Source: Enterobacter cancerogenus (GTDB lineage: Bacteria > Pseudomonadota > Gammaproteobacteria > Enterobacterales > Enterobacteriaceae). From it: DNA of 64,000 bases. The translations under genes were made by a program, and so were the position numbers. Location: NCBI RefSeq assembly GCF_019047785.1, contig NZ_CP077290.1:744001-808000 (forward strand), written 5' to 3'. A model generated the notes under the pieces. The model was not told the origin of the DNA and did no database searches. It worked only from the letters and a program-made list of their open reading frames with translations. Shown piece after piece: positions 10,304 through 20,881 of this stretch; the stretch's first letter is position 1; each line of letters opens with the position of its first letter.

Positions 10304-10498
10304 CTTTATTCCTGAGAGGCCTTTAAAATTCCGGGCGCAGCCCCCATGTGGTTGCTAGCTCAAAGGGAAAGTGAGGCGAGTCAGTCGCACAAACGTTGGT
10401 CATAGGATTGATTTGTCGCAATGATTGACACGATTCCGCTTGACGCTGCGTAAGGTTTTTGTAATTTTACAGGCAACCTTTTATTCACTAACAAATAG

Positions 10499-11506
<1,008 letters not shown>

Positions 11507-11526
11507 GTTGAGATGAGAACCTGATC

Positions 11527-11557
11527 CAAAAAGGCGACTTCGGTCGCCTTTTTTTAT
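11527..11557 (+). terminator. Intrinsic terminator of gapA
   Basis: An AAAAGGCGAC/TCGCCTTTTT hairpin with a TTCGG-type tetraloop is followed by seven T residues, just after gapA. Some read-through to yeaD is possible, as in E. coli. Confidence 0.9.
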
Positions 11558-11581
11558 TGTTTAAAGACAGAGGATTGCTGA

Positions 11582-12466
11582 ATGATTAATAAAATATTTG
11601 CACTTCCGGTAGTCGAACAACTTACCCCTGTGCTTTCCCGCCGTCAGATTGACGGTGCTGACGTGATCGTCGTAGACCACCCGCGCGTCAAGGCTTCAAT
11701 CGCTCTGAACGGTGCGCATCTTCTCTCGTGGAAACCCGAGGGTGAAGACGAAGCGCTGTGGCTGAGCGAAGCGACCTCTTTTAAAAAAGGCGCAGCCATT
11801 CGCGGCGGCGTACCTGTTTGCTGGCCGTGGTTTGGCCCGGCCGCGCAGCAGGGTCTGCCGGCGCACGGGTTTGCCCGCAACCAGCAGTGGACGCTGAAAG
11901 CCCACAATGATGATGACAATGGCGCGGTGCTCACCTTTGAGCTTCAGGCGAATGATGAAACTCGCGCTCTGTGGCCGCATGACTTCACGCTGTACGCGCG
12001 TTTCAAACTGGGTAAAACCTGCGAAATCGAGCTGGAAGCTCACGGCGAGTACGAAACCACCAGTGCCCTGCACACCTATTTCAACGTGGGTGACATCAGC
12101 GCGGTCAAGGTGAGTGGACTCGGCGATACCTTTATCGACAAAGTCGATAACGCCAAAGAGGGCAAACTGGACGACGGCGTACAGACCTTCCCGGACCGCA
12201 CCGACCGCGTGTACCTGCATCCGGAAGCCTGTAGCGTGATTCACGACAGCGCCCTGAATCGCGCTATCAACGTTGTACACCATCACCACAGCAACGTGGT
12301 GGGCTGGAACCCCGGTCCGGCGCTCTCCGTCAGCATGGCCGACGTGCCGGATGACGGCTACAAGACCTTTGTCTGTGTAGAAACCGCCTGCGTGACCGCG
12401 CCGCAGAAAACCAGTGAAGAAAATCCGTCTCGTTTAGGCCAGACCATTAGCATCGTTAAGCGCTAA
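11582..12466 (+). CDS. yeaD: D-hexose-6-phosphate mutarotase (aldose 1-epimerase family)
   Basis: A 294-residue YeaD-type epimerase of the galactose-mutarotase fold, interconverting anomers of hexose 6-phosphates. Family hallmarks are IRGGVPVCWPWFGP near residue 81, the His in LPAHGFARNQQW, and TSALHTYFNVGD, containing the probable catalytic His. The same length occurs in E. coli, where it also follows gapA. ATG follows the gapA terminator with a GAGG ribosome site 8 bases upstream. Cytoplasmic. In K-12 the next gene is yeaE; here it is replaced by repeat-rich DNA. Confidence 0.93.
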   Translation: MINKIFALPVVEQLTPVLSRRQIDGADVIVVDHPRVKASIALNGAHLLSWKPEGEDEALWLSEATSFKKGAAIRGGVPVCWPWFGPAAQQGLPAHGFARNQQWTLKAHNDDDNGAVLTFELQANDETRALWPHDFTLYARFKLGKTCEIELEAHGEYETTSALHTYFNVGDISAVKVSGLGDTFIDKVDNAKEGKLDDGVQTFPDRTDRVYLHPEACSVIHDSALNRAINVVHHHHSNVVGWNPGPALSVSMADVPDDGYKTFVCVETACVTAPQKTSEENPSRLGQTISIVKR

Positions 12467-13165
12467 GACGAAACGCCCCTCTCCCTTCGGGGAGAGGGTT
12501 CCCCAGAAAATTTTTAACCGGAAGCGATTAGGATTTTATTAACAGAATAAATAAGTTAAAGCGGCATCCCGGTCCGGCTGAAAATCGCTGAGGCGTTTGC
12601 CTTTCGGCCGGGGCGAGGCGCAGGGATGCGCCGAGAGGGCGGATTTACAGGGACGTTGCCTCCGCCCGTCCCCGATAAGCCGGAAGGGATTAGCCGAAGG
12701 CACCGCGAAGCGGCGATTTTCTTTGCCGGGAGCCCGGATTGTTAAGGAGGCGGCGGTGAGCCTCCTTAACACGTTCACAAGTCGTGTGATTCCAGAGTAG
12801 CAAGGCTCGTAAAGTGAACGGAATAACCACCACAGCCGTATGTTCCCCCTCACCCCAGCCCTCTCCCTGAATGGAGAGGGAGTATTCTGTGCCTGGCTGT
12901 AATTTCTGGGGATTCCTCAGTCCCCCGGGGAGAGGGAAAAGCCGCAGTCAGCAGAATATCTAACGCGCCCGCATTCGCTTTAACATGTTCAATGGACGCC
13001 GATGGGCAATCTCATTGATGAGCGGATGGAAGGCAGCGGACGTTGTCCGGAAAATGTCACGGTTTTTACGCTCATATCACTCTCCTGTTTGGTTGCACCA
13101 GCCTAAAGCAAACGGGGCGCAAGCGCCCCGTTGTGATACTCATTATGCACGTTCACCGTGCATCA
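12467..13165. other. 700-base gap between yeaD and mipA made of repeats
   Basis: No convincing protein gene. It contains three CCCTCTCCC/GGGAGAGGG-type palindromes (12476-12498, 12859-12882, about 12921-12936) that recur in Enterobacter intergenic regions, and one GC-rich structured segment described separately. A minus-strand open frame at 12539-12853 overlaps the structured segment, is arginine rich with no domain, and is probably not coding. E. coli has yeaE here. Confidence 0.6.
12585..12770. repeat. GC-rich element of stacked hairpins, possible dispersed repeat or structured RNA
   Basis: This roughly 186-base block is much more GC rich than its AT-rich left flank and folds, by eye, into several perfect stems: GGCGCA-GGGA-TGCGCC (12617-12632, GNRA-type loop), GGGCGGA/TCCGCCC (12637-12667), an outer CGGGG/CCCCG enclosing both (12609-12674), CCGC-GAA-GCGG, and an 11-bp stem GTTAAGGAGGC/GCCTCCTTAAC (12741-12770). 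No T-run closes it on either strand. Whether it is transcribed is unknown. Confidence 0.5.
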
Positions 13166-13912
13166 TCAGAACTTGTAGGTCACACCCACCGAGAAGATAC
13201 CCGACCAGGACTTGTCGACCATTGGGCTATCTTTCACTTCATCGCTCAGGCGGATGTAGCGGCCAGTGCCGTACACGCTCCAGTCACCAAGGAAGTTGTA
13301 GTTGGCGCTCAGCTCCAGGTACGGATCCCAGCCATCGTCCGCATCGTAGCTTTTCAGGCCGCTGCGGCGGGATTCGTTTTTAGAAACACCGTAATAGTAG
13401 TCGTTATAGTTTTCGCTGCTGTACTGCACGCCAATACCCGGGGTAATGGTCAGCGCGCCGTTGTTGTAGCGATAAAGCCACGCCAGATCCCAGATATAGC
13501 CGTTGCTGTTATCCAGCGTATCGCCTGCCAGCGCGGTACGCAGGAAACCATACTCGGTATTATGGACGTAAGAGAGACCCGCCATCAGGGTGCCTTTACG
13601 CTTGTCCAGTTCGCGCAGCGCACGGCTGTCGCTGTCGCCCGGACGGAAGTGCGTAGGATCGTAATACGCCATGATGGAGAGTTTATCTGACGTATCGTTC
13701 CACAGATAATAGCCGCCGCCCAGGCCACGGAACCAAACGTTATCCCCTTCATAGGTGACAACCGGAACGGGATAAACATCGCGATCGTATTGTTTGTATG
13801 GGCTGTTGATGACTCCCACGCCCGCACCAACGGTCCACTGACTTTCCGCCTGTGCGGTGCTAACTGCGGTGGCGGCAAGTACGCCCAATGCAAGAAGTTT
13901 GAGTTTGGTCAC
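13166..13912 (-). CDS. mipA: MltA-interacting outer-membrane scaffold protein MipA
   Basis: A 248-residue MipA/OmpV family beta-barrel. The signal peptide is MTKLKLLALGVLAATAVSTAQA, followed by mature ESQWTVGAGVG. Alternating amphipathic strands rich in Tyr and Gly run to a C-terminal aromatic VGVTYKF, the outer-membrane assembly signal. In E. coli MipA links the murein hydrolase MltA to PBP1B. The gene is divergent from prkA across a 430-base spacer; the 3' side is the repeat-rich gap. Confidence 0.94.
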   Translation of the reverse strand: MTKLKLLALGVLAATAVSTAQAESQWTVGAGVGVINSPYKQYDRDVYPVPVVTYEGDNVWFRGLGGGYYLWNDTSDKLSIMAYYDPTHFRPGDSDSRALRELDKRKGTLMAGLSYVHNTEYGFLRTALAGDTLDNSNGYIWDLAWLYRYNNGALTITPGIGVQYSSENYNDYYYGVSKNESRRSGLKSYDADDGWDPYLELSANYNFLGDWSVYGTGRYIRLSDEVKDSPMVDKSWSGIFSVGVTYKF

Positions 13913-14230
13913 AATCCATTCTTTCCTGTAGTCAAATAATCAGCGGGTGAAGTGTAACCGCCATTTACATCTATCCTCAAATTTTTTACCCACTAAACAC
14001 GTTAATTAACCTGTTATTTTTTACTTTTCAGATGACAGCCTGCTTTCAGTCATGTGAACGCGTAATGACAAATGCCCGTTCGGCTTATCTCATCCATGGA
14101 TTTTTTTGGATGAGTTATTGATATGTCATTGAAATTGGATTTTACCGGCATGCAAGTTTTGCAAATGCCATCTACGCTTTAATTTAAGAGGAGATTTTGC
14201 TGAACACCCTGCAGTGCTTAGCGTTCGACC

Positions 14231-14246
14231 TGGCATACAGGTTGCT
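14231..14246 (+). promoter_or_regulatory. Sigma-54 promoter for prkA-yeaH
   Basis: TGGCATACAGGTTGCT matches the -24/-12 consensus, with GG and GC separated by the required 10 bases. The predicted start near 14257 is about 88 bases before the prkA ATG. In E. coli yeaGH is known to be NtrC/sigma-54 activated and also RpoS dependent, which fits. The rest of the 13913-14344 spacer is AT rich and holds no gene. Confidence 0.75.
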
Positions 14247-14344
14247 GCTCTGGCAGTGAGGTGCGAGAAATACTCTTCCGGGAGCCTCCACTACTCATAC
14301 GAACGGCTCTTTTCCTGTGCTAAAAAACGAAAGGACGGCATGCC

Positions 14345-16279
14345 ATGAATATATTCGATCACTATCGCCAGCGCTATGAAGCTGCCAAGGACGAAGAGTT
14401 CACACTGCAGGAGTTTCTTACCATTTGTCGGCAAGATCGCAGTGCCTATGCCAATGCGGCAGAACGGCTATTGATGGCCATTGGTGAGCCAAACATGGTT
14501 GACACTGCCCTTGAGCCACGGCTTTCCCGTCTCTTTTCGAATCGGGTGGTTGCCCGATACCCGGCGTTTGAAGAGTTCTACGGCATGGAAGATGCCATTG
14601 AGCAAATCGTCTCCTACCTCAAGCATGCCGCTCAGGGCCTGGAAGAGAAGAAACAGATCCTCTATTTACTGGGGCCTGTCGGGGGCGGTAAATCCTCTCT
14701 GGCCGAACGCCTGAAAGCGCTGATGCAGCGCGTGCCGATTTACGTGCTCAGTGCCAACGGCGAGCGCAGCCCGGTGAATGACCATCCGCTGTGCCTGTTT
14801 AATCCGCAGGAAGATGCGCAGATCCTCGATAAAGAGTTTGGCATCCCGCATCGCTACCTCGGAACCATCATGTCGCCGTGGGCGGCGAAGCGCCTGCATG
14901 AGTTTGGCGGCGATATCACCAAATTCCGCGTTGTGAAGGTGTGGCCGTCGATTCTGGAACAGATCGCCATCGCTAAAACGGAACCGGGTGATGAGAACAA
15001 CCAGGACATCTCGGCGCTGGTCGGTAAAGTCGATATCCGTAAGCTGGAACACCACGCGCAAAACGATCCGGATGCCTACGGCTATTCCGGCGCGCTCTGC
15101 CGGGCGAACCAGGGGATCATGGAATTCGTCGAGATGTTTAAAGCGCCTATCAAGGTGCTGCACCCCCTGCTGACCGCCACGCAGGAAGGGAACTATAACG
15201 GGACGGAAGGTATCTCCGCCCTGCCGTTTAACGGCATCATTCTGGCGCACTCGAACGAATCAGAATGGGTCACCTTCCGTAACAACAAGAACAACGAGGC
15301 GTTCCTTGACCGCGTGTACATCGTCAAGGTGCCTTACTGCCTGCGGATCTCTGAAGAGATTAAAATCTACGAGAAGCTGCTCAACCACAGTGAACTGGTG
15401 CATGCGCCTTGCGCACCGGGAACGCTGGAAACGCTGTCGCGCTTCTCTATCCTGTCACGCCTGAAAGAGCCGGAAAACTCCAGCATCTATTCGAAAATGC
15501 GCGTGTATGACGGTGAAAGCCTGAAAGATACCGACCCGAAAGCGAAGTCGTATCAGGAGTACCGGGACTACGCCGGCGTCGATGAGGGGATGAACGGTCT
15601 TTCTACCCGATTCGCGTTTAAAATCCTCTCCCGCGTGTTTAACTTTGACCATGCTGAAGTGGCGGCTAACCCGGTGCATCTGTTCTACGTTCTGGAGCAG
15701 CAGATTGAACGCGAGCAGTTCCCGCAGGAGCTGTCCGAACGGTATCTTGAGTTCCTTAAAGGCTACCTGATCCCGAAATACGCCGAGTTTATTGGCAAAG
15801 AGATCCAGACGGCTTATCTGGAATCCTATTCGGAATATGGTCAGAACATTTTCGACCGTTACGTCACCTATGCCGACTTCTGGATCCAGGATCAGGAGTA
15901 CCGCGACCCGGATACCGGCCAGCTGTTTGACCGTGAATCCCTGAACGCCGAGCTGGAAAAAATCGAGAAGCCTGCCGGGATCAGCAACCCGAAAGACTTC
16001 CGTAACGAGATCGTGAACTTCGTTCTGCGTGCCAGAGCGCACAACAACGGACGTAACCCGAACTGGACCAGCTACGAAAAACTGCGCACGGTTATCGAGA
16101 AGAAAATGTTCTCGAATACCGAAGAGCTGCTGCCGGTCATTTCGTTTAACGCCAAAACTTCAACCGACGAGCAGAAAAAGCACGACGATTTTGTCGACCG
16201 CATGATGGAGAAAGGCTATACCCGCAAACAGGTTCGCCTGCTCTGCGAGTGGTACCTGCGCGTGCGCAAATCGTCCTAA
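14345..16279 (+). CDS. prkA: PrkA-type serine protein kinase YeaG
   Basis: A 644-residue cytoplasmic kinase, the same length as E. coli YeaG. The N-terminal two-thirds is an AAA-like PrkA domain with the P-loop LGPVGGGKSS around residue 110; the C-terminal domain is the PrkA kinase-like region with a basic tail. E. coli YeaG acts in adaptation to nitrogen starvation and stationary phase. AAAGGA precedes the ATG; a short overlapping ATG four bases earlier goes nowhere. It is followed by a REP unit and yeaH, and is preceded by a sigma-54 promoter. Confidence 0.96.
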   Translation: MNIFDHYRQRYEAAKDEEFTLQEFLTICRQDRSAYANAAERLLMAIGEPNMVDTALEPRLSRLFSNRVVARYPAFEEFYGMEDAIEQIVSYLKHAAQGLEEKKQILYLLGPVGGGKSSLAERLKALMQRVPIYVLSANGERSPVNDHPLCLFNPQEDAQILDKEFGIPHRYLGTIMSPWAAKRLHEFGGDITKFRVVKVWPSILEQIAIAKTEPGDENNQDISALVGKVDIRKLEHHAQNDPDAYGYSGALCRANQGIMEFVEMFKAPIKVLHPLLTATQEGNYNGTEGISALPFNGIILAHSNESEWVTFRNNKNNEAFLDRVYIVKVPYCLRISEEIKIYEKLLNHSELVHAPCAPGTLETLSRFSILSRLKEPENSSIYSKMRVYDGESLKDTDPKAKSYQEYRDYAGVDEGMNGLSTRFAFKILSRVFNFDHAEVAANPVHLFYVLEQQIEREQFPQELSERYLEFLKGYLIPKYAEFIGKEIQTAYLESYSEYGQNIFDRYVTYADFWIQDQEYRDPDTGQLFDRESLNAELEKIEKPAGISNPKDFRNEIVNFVLRARAHNNGRNPNWTSYEKLRTVIEKKMFSNTEELLPVISFNAKTSTDEQKKHDDFVDRMMEKGYTRKQVRLLCEWYLRVRKSS

Positions 16280-16286
16280 AACAAGT

Positions 16287-17636
<1,350 letters not shown>

Positions 17637-17640
17637 CCCC

Positions 17641-17666
17641 ACAGCCAGCGGCTCCGCTGGCTGTTT
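17641..17666 (+). terminator. Intrinsic terminator of yeaH
   Basis: ACAGCCAGCGG/CCGCTGGCTGT stem with a 2-base loop, followed by TTT, directly after the yeaH stop. The T-run is short. Confidence 0.7.
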
Positions 17667-17750
17667 TCACTCTCTGTCCTCTCTCCCCCCGGTTACGCCA
17701 TCTGTGCTAGTGTAGTCAGTTGCGTATTGGCGTTTAACAGGGAAATCACG

Positions 17751-18251
17751 ATGTCTGATGAAACCATGGGGACAACCACCCACCAGCAGCTTATTGCGTT
17801 ACTCACCGCACAGGGTGCGCGCTTTCGCGTGATGGAACACGACGCGGTAGGAAAATGCGAAGCGGTAAGCGAAATCCGCGGCACCGCGCTCGGCCAGGGC
17901 GCAAAAGCGCTGGTGTGCAAGGTGAAGGGAAACGGCGTGAAAAAACACGTTCTGGCGATCCTGGCGGCTGATTTGCAGGCCGACCTGAGCCAGCTTGCCA
18001 GCCATTTCGGCGGGTCAAAGGCCTCTCTCGCCAGCCCGGCCGAGGTCGATGTCCTCACCGCCTGCGTGTTTGGCGCGATCCCGCCGTTTAGCTTTCACCC
18101 GGACCTGACGCTGGTTGCCGATCCACTGCTGTTTGAGCGTTTTGATGAAATCGCCTTCAACGCCGGGCTGCTGGAAAAATCGGTCATAATGGATACCCAG
18201 GATTATCTGCGTATCGCCCGGCCCGAGCTGGTGGCGTTTCGCCGCCAGTAG
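17751..18251 (+). CDS. yeaK: YbaK/ProX-domain aminoacyl-tRNA deacylase YeaK
   Basis: A 166-residue trans-editing protein. E. coli YeaK clears mischarged aminoacyl-tRNAs, mainly Ser-tRNA(Thr). The YbaK fold is visible: RVMEHDAVGKCEAVSEIRG, then GAKALVCKVKG containing the conserved catalytic Lys, and a glycine-rich end. Start 17751 is chosen for the GGGA ribosome site and agreement with E. coli; an in-frame alternative 24 bases upstream is less likely. In K-12 the diguanylate cyclase genes cdgI and dgcJ lie between yeaH and yeaK; they are missing here. Confidence 0.92.
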   Translation: MSDETMGTTTHQQLIALLTAQGARFRVMEHDAVGKCEAVSEIRGTALGQGAKALVCKVKGNGVKKHVLAILAADLQADLSQLASHFGGSKASLASPAEVDVLTACVFGAIPPFSFHPDLTLVADPLLFERFDEIAFNAGLLEKSVIMDTQDYLRIARPELVAFRRQ

Positions 18252-18267
18252 GCCGGGCTGGATAGCG

Positions 18268-20307
18268 TCAGAAGGTGACGTTCATTTTTGCCCAGAAGGT
18301 GCGACCAGGCTCGTTAACCGGCGTGTCGGAGGAGTAGCCAAAACTGCTGTTCCCCGCCAGGTTGAGGTGCTCGCTATAGCTTTTATCGAACAGGTTATCG
18401 ACGCCGCTACTGAGCTTAAGGTTCTTATTCACTTTGTAGGCCGCGTTGGCGGAGACGATCGCAAAGCCCGCACTCTGGTCAAAGTCTTTCCCCACCACGT
18501 TGCCTTCGTTCAGCGCCACCCGGTGCTGAGGGCTGACCATGCGCAACAGCCCCGTTGAGCTAAGGTCGCCCTTCTCCCACGTCAGACCCAGACGCGCTTC
18601 CAGGGGCGGCATCTGCGGCAGCGGCTGGTTATCGTCAGTATTTTCTCCCCACGAGTAGTTCAGCGTGGCGTCGGTTTTCCACTGATCGTTTAGCTGATAG
18701 GATGCGCCCATTTCGCCGCCCATAATGGTGGCATCAACGTTATCCGCCTGGCTGACATGGCTGTCGTCTGGATCGTAAAGGAAGAGGATGTAGTCGTTGA
18801 TCCGACCCACGTAGGCAGAGATCCAGCCGGTGGTGTGCTTCCCTTTATACTGCGCGCCAATATCGAGCTGCGTTGTTTTTTCCGGTTTAAGATTGTCGAA
18901 AACATCGGATGTACCGTCCGGCCCGTAGGTCGGGGAAAAGAGTTCCCAGTAGTCCGGGAAGCGTTCGGTGTAGCCCAAACCGGCGTAGACCATCGCAGGC
19001 GCAGAGCCGAGGTTATGCTCAACGCGCAGGAAGCCCGCCGGCAGCGTGTCATCCCGGCTGCTGCTGCCCACGCCGGAATAATTGTCCACCTCCACTTTGT
19101 CCAGACGCGCGCCGCCAATGATTTTGCTCAGGTCGGTGGCGTTCCAGGTCAGCTCGCCAAACGTGCCGTAATCGTGGAAGCGGGCATCTTCCTGCCAGCC
19201 TGCGTCCTCATCCTCTTCGTTACTGCGATGGGTATTGGTTTGCATATCAACGCCGCTTTGCAGCTGGAAATCGGACCACAGCCAGGTACCCATCATTCTG
19301 CCACCCACCGTGCGGCGATCGACCTGCTTGTCCATTGGCATCGACATGTCCATTGTCCCCATCGGCATACCACCCATGGTGCCGGAAGACATATCCGATG
19401 ATGAACGCATGGAGTAGTTGTCCATGATATGGTTGGCGTAGTTGTAGTACAGGCTCATATCCAGCGAGTCGAATACCTCACCGATATTCTCTTTTTTGAA
19501 GCGCAGCCCCAGGCTTTCACGTTTGAACTGTGAGCCGTCCATCCCGCGCCCGGCGTAGCTGGCATCGCCATTACCTTGCCCGGCAGTCAGCTCCAGCAGC
19601 GTGTCGGCATCCGGCGTCCAGCCGATGGCCATATCGGTATTCCATTTGTCCCACTTCGAGGCCACGCGATCGCCATTGCCGTCTTTGTAATCGCCAGACG
19701 TTGAGTTGTTGCCGTTCAGGCGCACGTAGCCATCTTCATTACCAAAGCTGACGTCAGCGTTCTCGTCGAAACGGTCGTTTGAGGCCGCAAGGAAGCTGGC
19801 GTCACCTTTGATTCCGGCTTTATCAAAGCGCGGCGGTTCGCGTTCGAACCGTACCGTCCCGGCGGAGTTTCCCGGCCCCCAGAGTACCGTTTCCGGCCCT
19901 TTGGTGACCGTCAACAGGTCGTAGCTCTCAGGGGAGATATACGAGCTGGGCGCGTCCATACGCGACGGGCAGGCTCCGAGCATTTCGCTGTCGTTGGTTA
20001 ACAGGCGCAGGCGTGAGCCAAACATGCCGCGAAACACCGGATCGCCGTTACTGCCCCCGTTGCGGATCTGGCTAAACCCCGGGATGGTTTTCAGATAATC
20101 CGAGCCGTCGCTGGCTGGCACCGGCTGGCGCGGAGTTTTTGGCGATGTCACCACTTCCAGCGGCGAGAGCACCGGTGCCGTTACGGTGATCACATCATCA
20201 TCGTTTAACTGCGCCGCCGGGTTGGTCTCTGCCGCAACCGAAGAGCATGACAACGCCACCAGCAGCGATAATACCAGCGGATGAGGTTTAAAAAGGTCGT
20301 TTTCCAT
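18268..20307 (-). CDS. TonB-dependent copper receptor (OprC/NosA family)
   Basis: A 679-residue outer-membrane receptor. A signal peptide covers about residues 1-26 and a TonB-box-like DDVITVTA lies at 37-44. The plug domain follows, then a 22-strand-type barrel ending in AKMNVTF with a terminal Phe. Two copper features stand out: a CxxxM motif at Cys113-Met117 (GACPSRMD), the site that binds copper in Pseudomonas OprC, and a methionine-rich surface loop around residues 300-330 (TMGGMPMGTMDMSM). It has no cytoplasmic copper genes nearby. It is convergent with yeaK and upstream of yoaI on the same strand. Confidence 0.9.
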   Translation of the reverse strand: MENDLFKPHPLVLSLLVALSCSSVAAETNPAAQLNDDDVITVTAPVLSPLEVVTSPKTPRQPVPASDGSDYLKTIPGFSQIRNGGSNGDPVFRGMFGSRLRLLTNDSEMLGACPSRMDAPSSYISPESYDLLTVTKGPETVLWGPGNSAGTVRFEREPPRFDKAGIKGDASFLAASNDRFDENADVSFGNEDGYVRLNGNNSTSGDYKDGNGDRVASKWDKWNTDMAIGWTPDADTLLELTAGQGNGDASYAGRGMDGSQFKRESLGLRFKKENIGEVFDSLDMSLYYNYANHIMDNYSMRSSSDMSSGTMGGMPMGTMDMSMPMDKQVDRRTVGGRMMGTWLWSDFQLQSGVDMQTNTHRSNEEDEDAGWQEDARFHDYGTFGELTWNATDLSKIIGGARLDKVEVDNYSGVGSSSRDDTLPAGFLRVEHNLGSAPAMVYAGLGYTERFPDYWELFSPTYGPDGTSDVFDNLKPEKTTQLDIGAQYKGKHTTGWISAYVGRINDYILFLYDPDDSHVSQADNVDATIMGGEMGASYQLNDQWKTDATLNYSWGENTDDNQPLPQMPPLEARLGLTWEKGDLSSTGLLRMVSPQHRVALNEGNVVGKDFDQSAGFAIVSANAAYKVNKNLKLSSGVDNLFDKSYSEHLNLAGNSSFGYSSDTPVNEPGRTFWAKMNVTF

Positions 20308-20493
20308 TCGTAAGCCCGGGGAATAAAAGAATGATGTCCCGCCGAAAACAGCTGTCCGGCTGAACGAGTTTTAGGCATAAAATTTTGCAGGGACGGGCTG
20401 CCCGGAACAACGACGACTGAGGAGAATATGAAGTGAATAAGAGACTTGAAAAAGAAGGGTAATGCAGGTACGCGAACTTGTCAGTAAGGGAGG

Positions 20494-20598
20494 TTAACCG
20501 TGGCGTTCAAGAAATAATACCGATGCCACCAGGATTGCCGCAATGGTAAAAAAGGTTCCTGAAATACAGAGCATATCAACAAAGGCGGGATCGTTCAT
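20494..20598 (-). CDS. yoaI: Small membrane protein YoaI
   Basis: A 34-residue ORF beginning MNDPAFVDMLCISGTF and ending in VSVLFLERHG-like VASVLFLERHG, with a single hydrophobic helix at about residues 9-28. The first codon has GGAGAGA 4-8 bases upstream. It closely resembles E. coli YoaI (34 residues), which also lies between yeaK and yeaL. In E. coli YoaI is an inner-membrane stress small protein reported to respond to PhoB and low magnesium and to influence two-component signalling; that role is from memory of the literature and is not visible here. The neighbouring 20308-20493 bases show no other gene. Confidence 0.88.
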   Translation of the reverse strand: MNDPAFVDMLCISGTFFTIAAILVASVLFLERHG

Positions 20599-20881
20599 TT
20601 TCTCTCTCCGGGGCGACTTTTCTCTTTTGTAGCGCCAGATAATGACAGCGGTATGACATTTCCACGACGGAATAAAGACGCTGACGCTGAAACGATTCGT
20701 GAATGGCAGTCCCGCTCGCGCCGCAAAATCATTATTCGTTACGTTAATTTGTTACCGGTATCACGAAAAGGAGTTTCCATAACTCCGTTGCCAAATCTCG
20801 CAATTGTGAACCGGGCGGGCGTGGTTAAACATAGTTATGACAACACATCATAAATAACCTCATACGGGCAAGGCGATTACC

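Noticed and set aside
12539-12853. Minus-strand ORF of 104 codons as a protein gene
   Set aside because: Arginine-rich, no domain or ribosome site, and overlaps a hairpin-rich repeat; likely a by-product of the repeat.
14146-14162. GGCATGCAAGTTTTGC as a sigma-54 promoter for prkA
   Set aside because: GG and GC are 12 bases apart rather than 10; the site at 14231-14246 has exact spacing and is nearer the gene.
20653-20853. Plus-strand ORF of 66 codons upstream of the sugar symporter
   Set aside because: No ribosome site, no recognisable family, and in the probable promoter region of the symporter.
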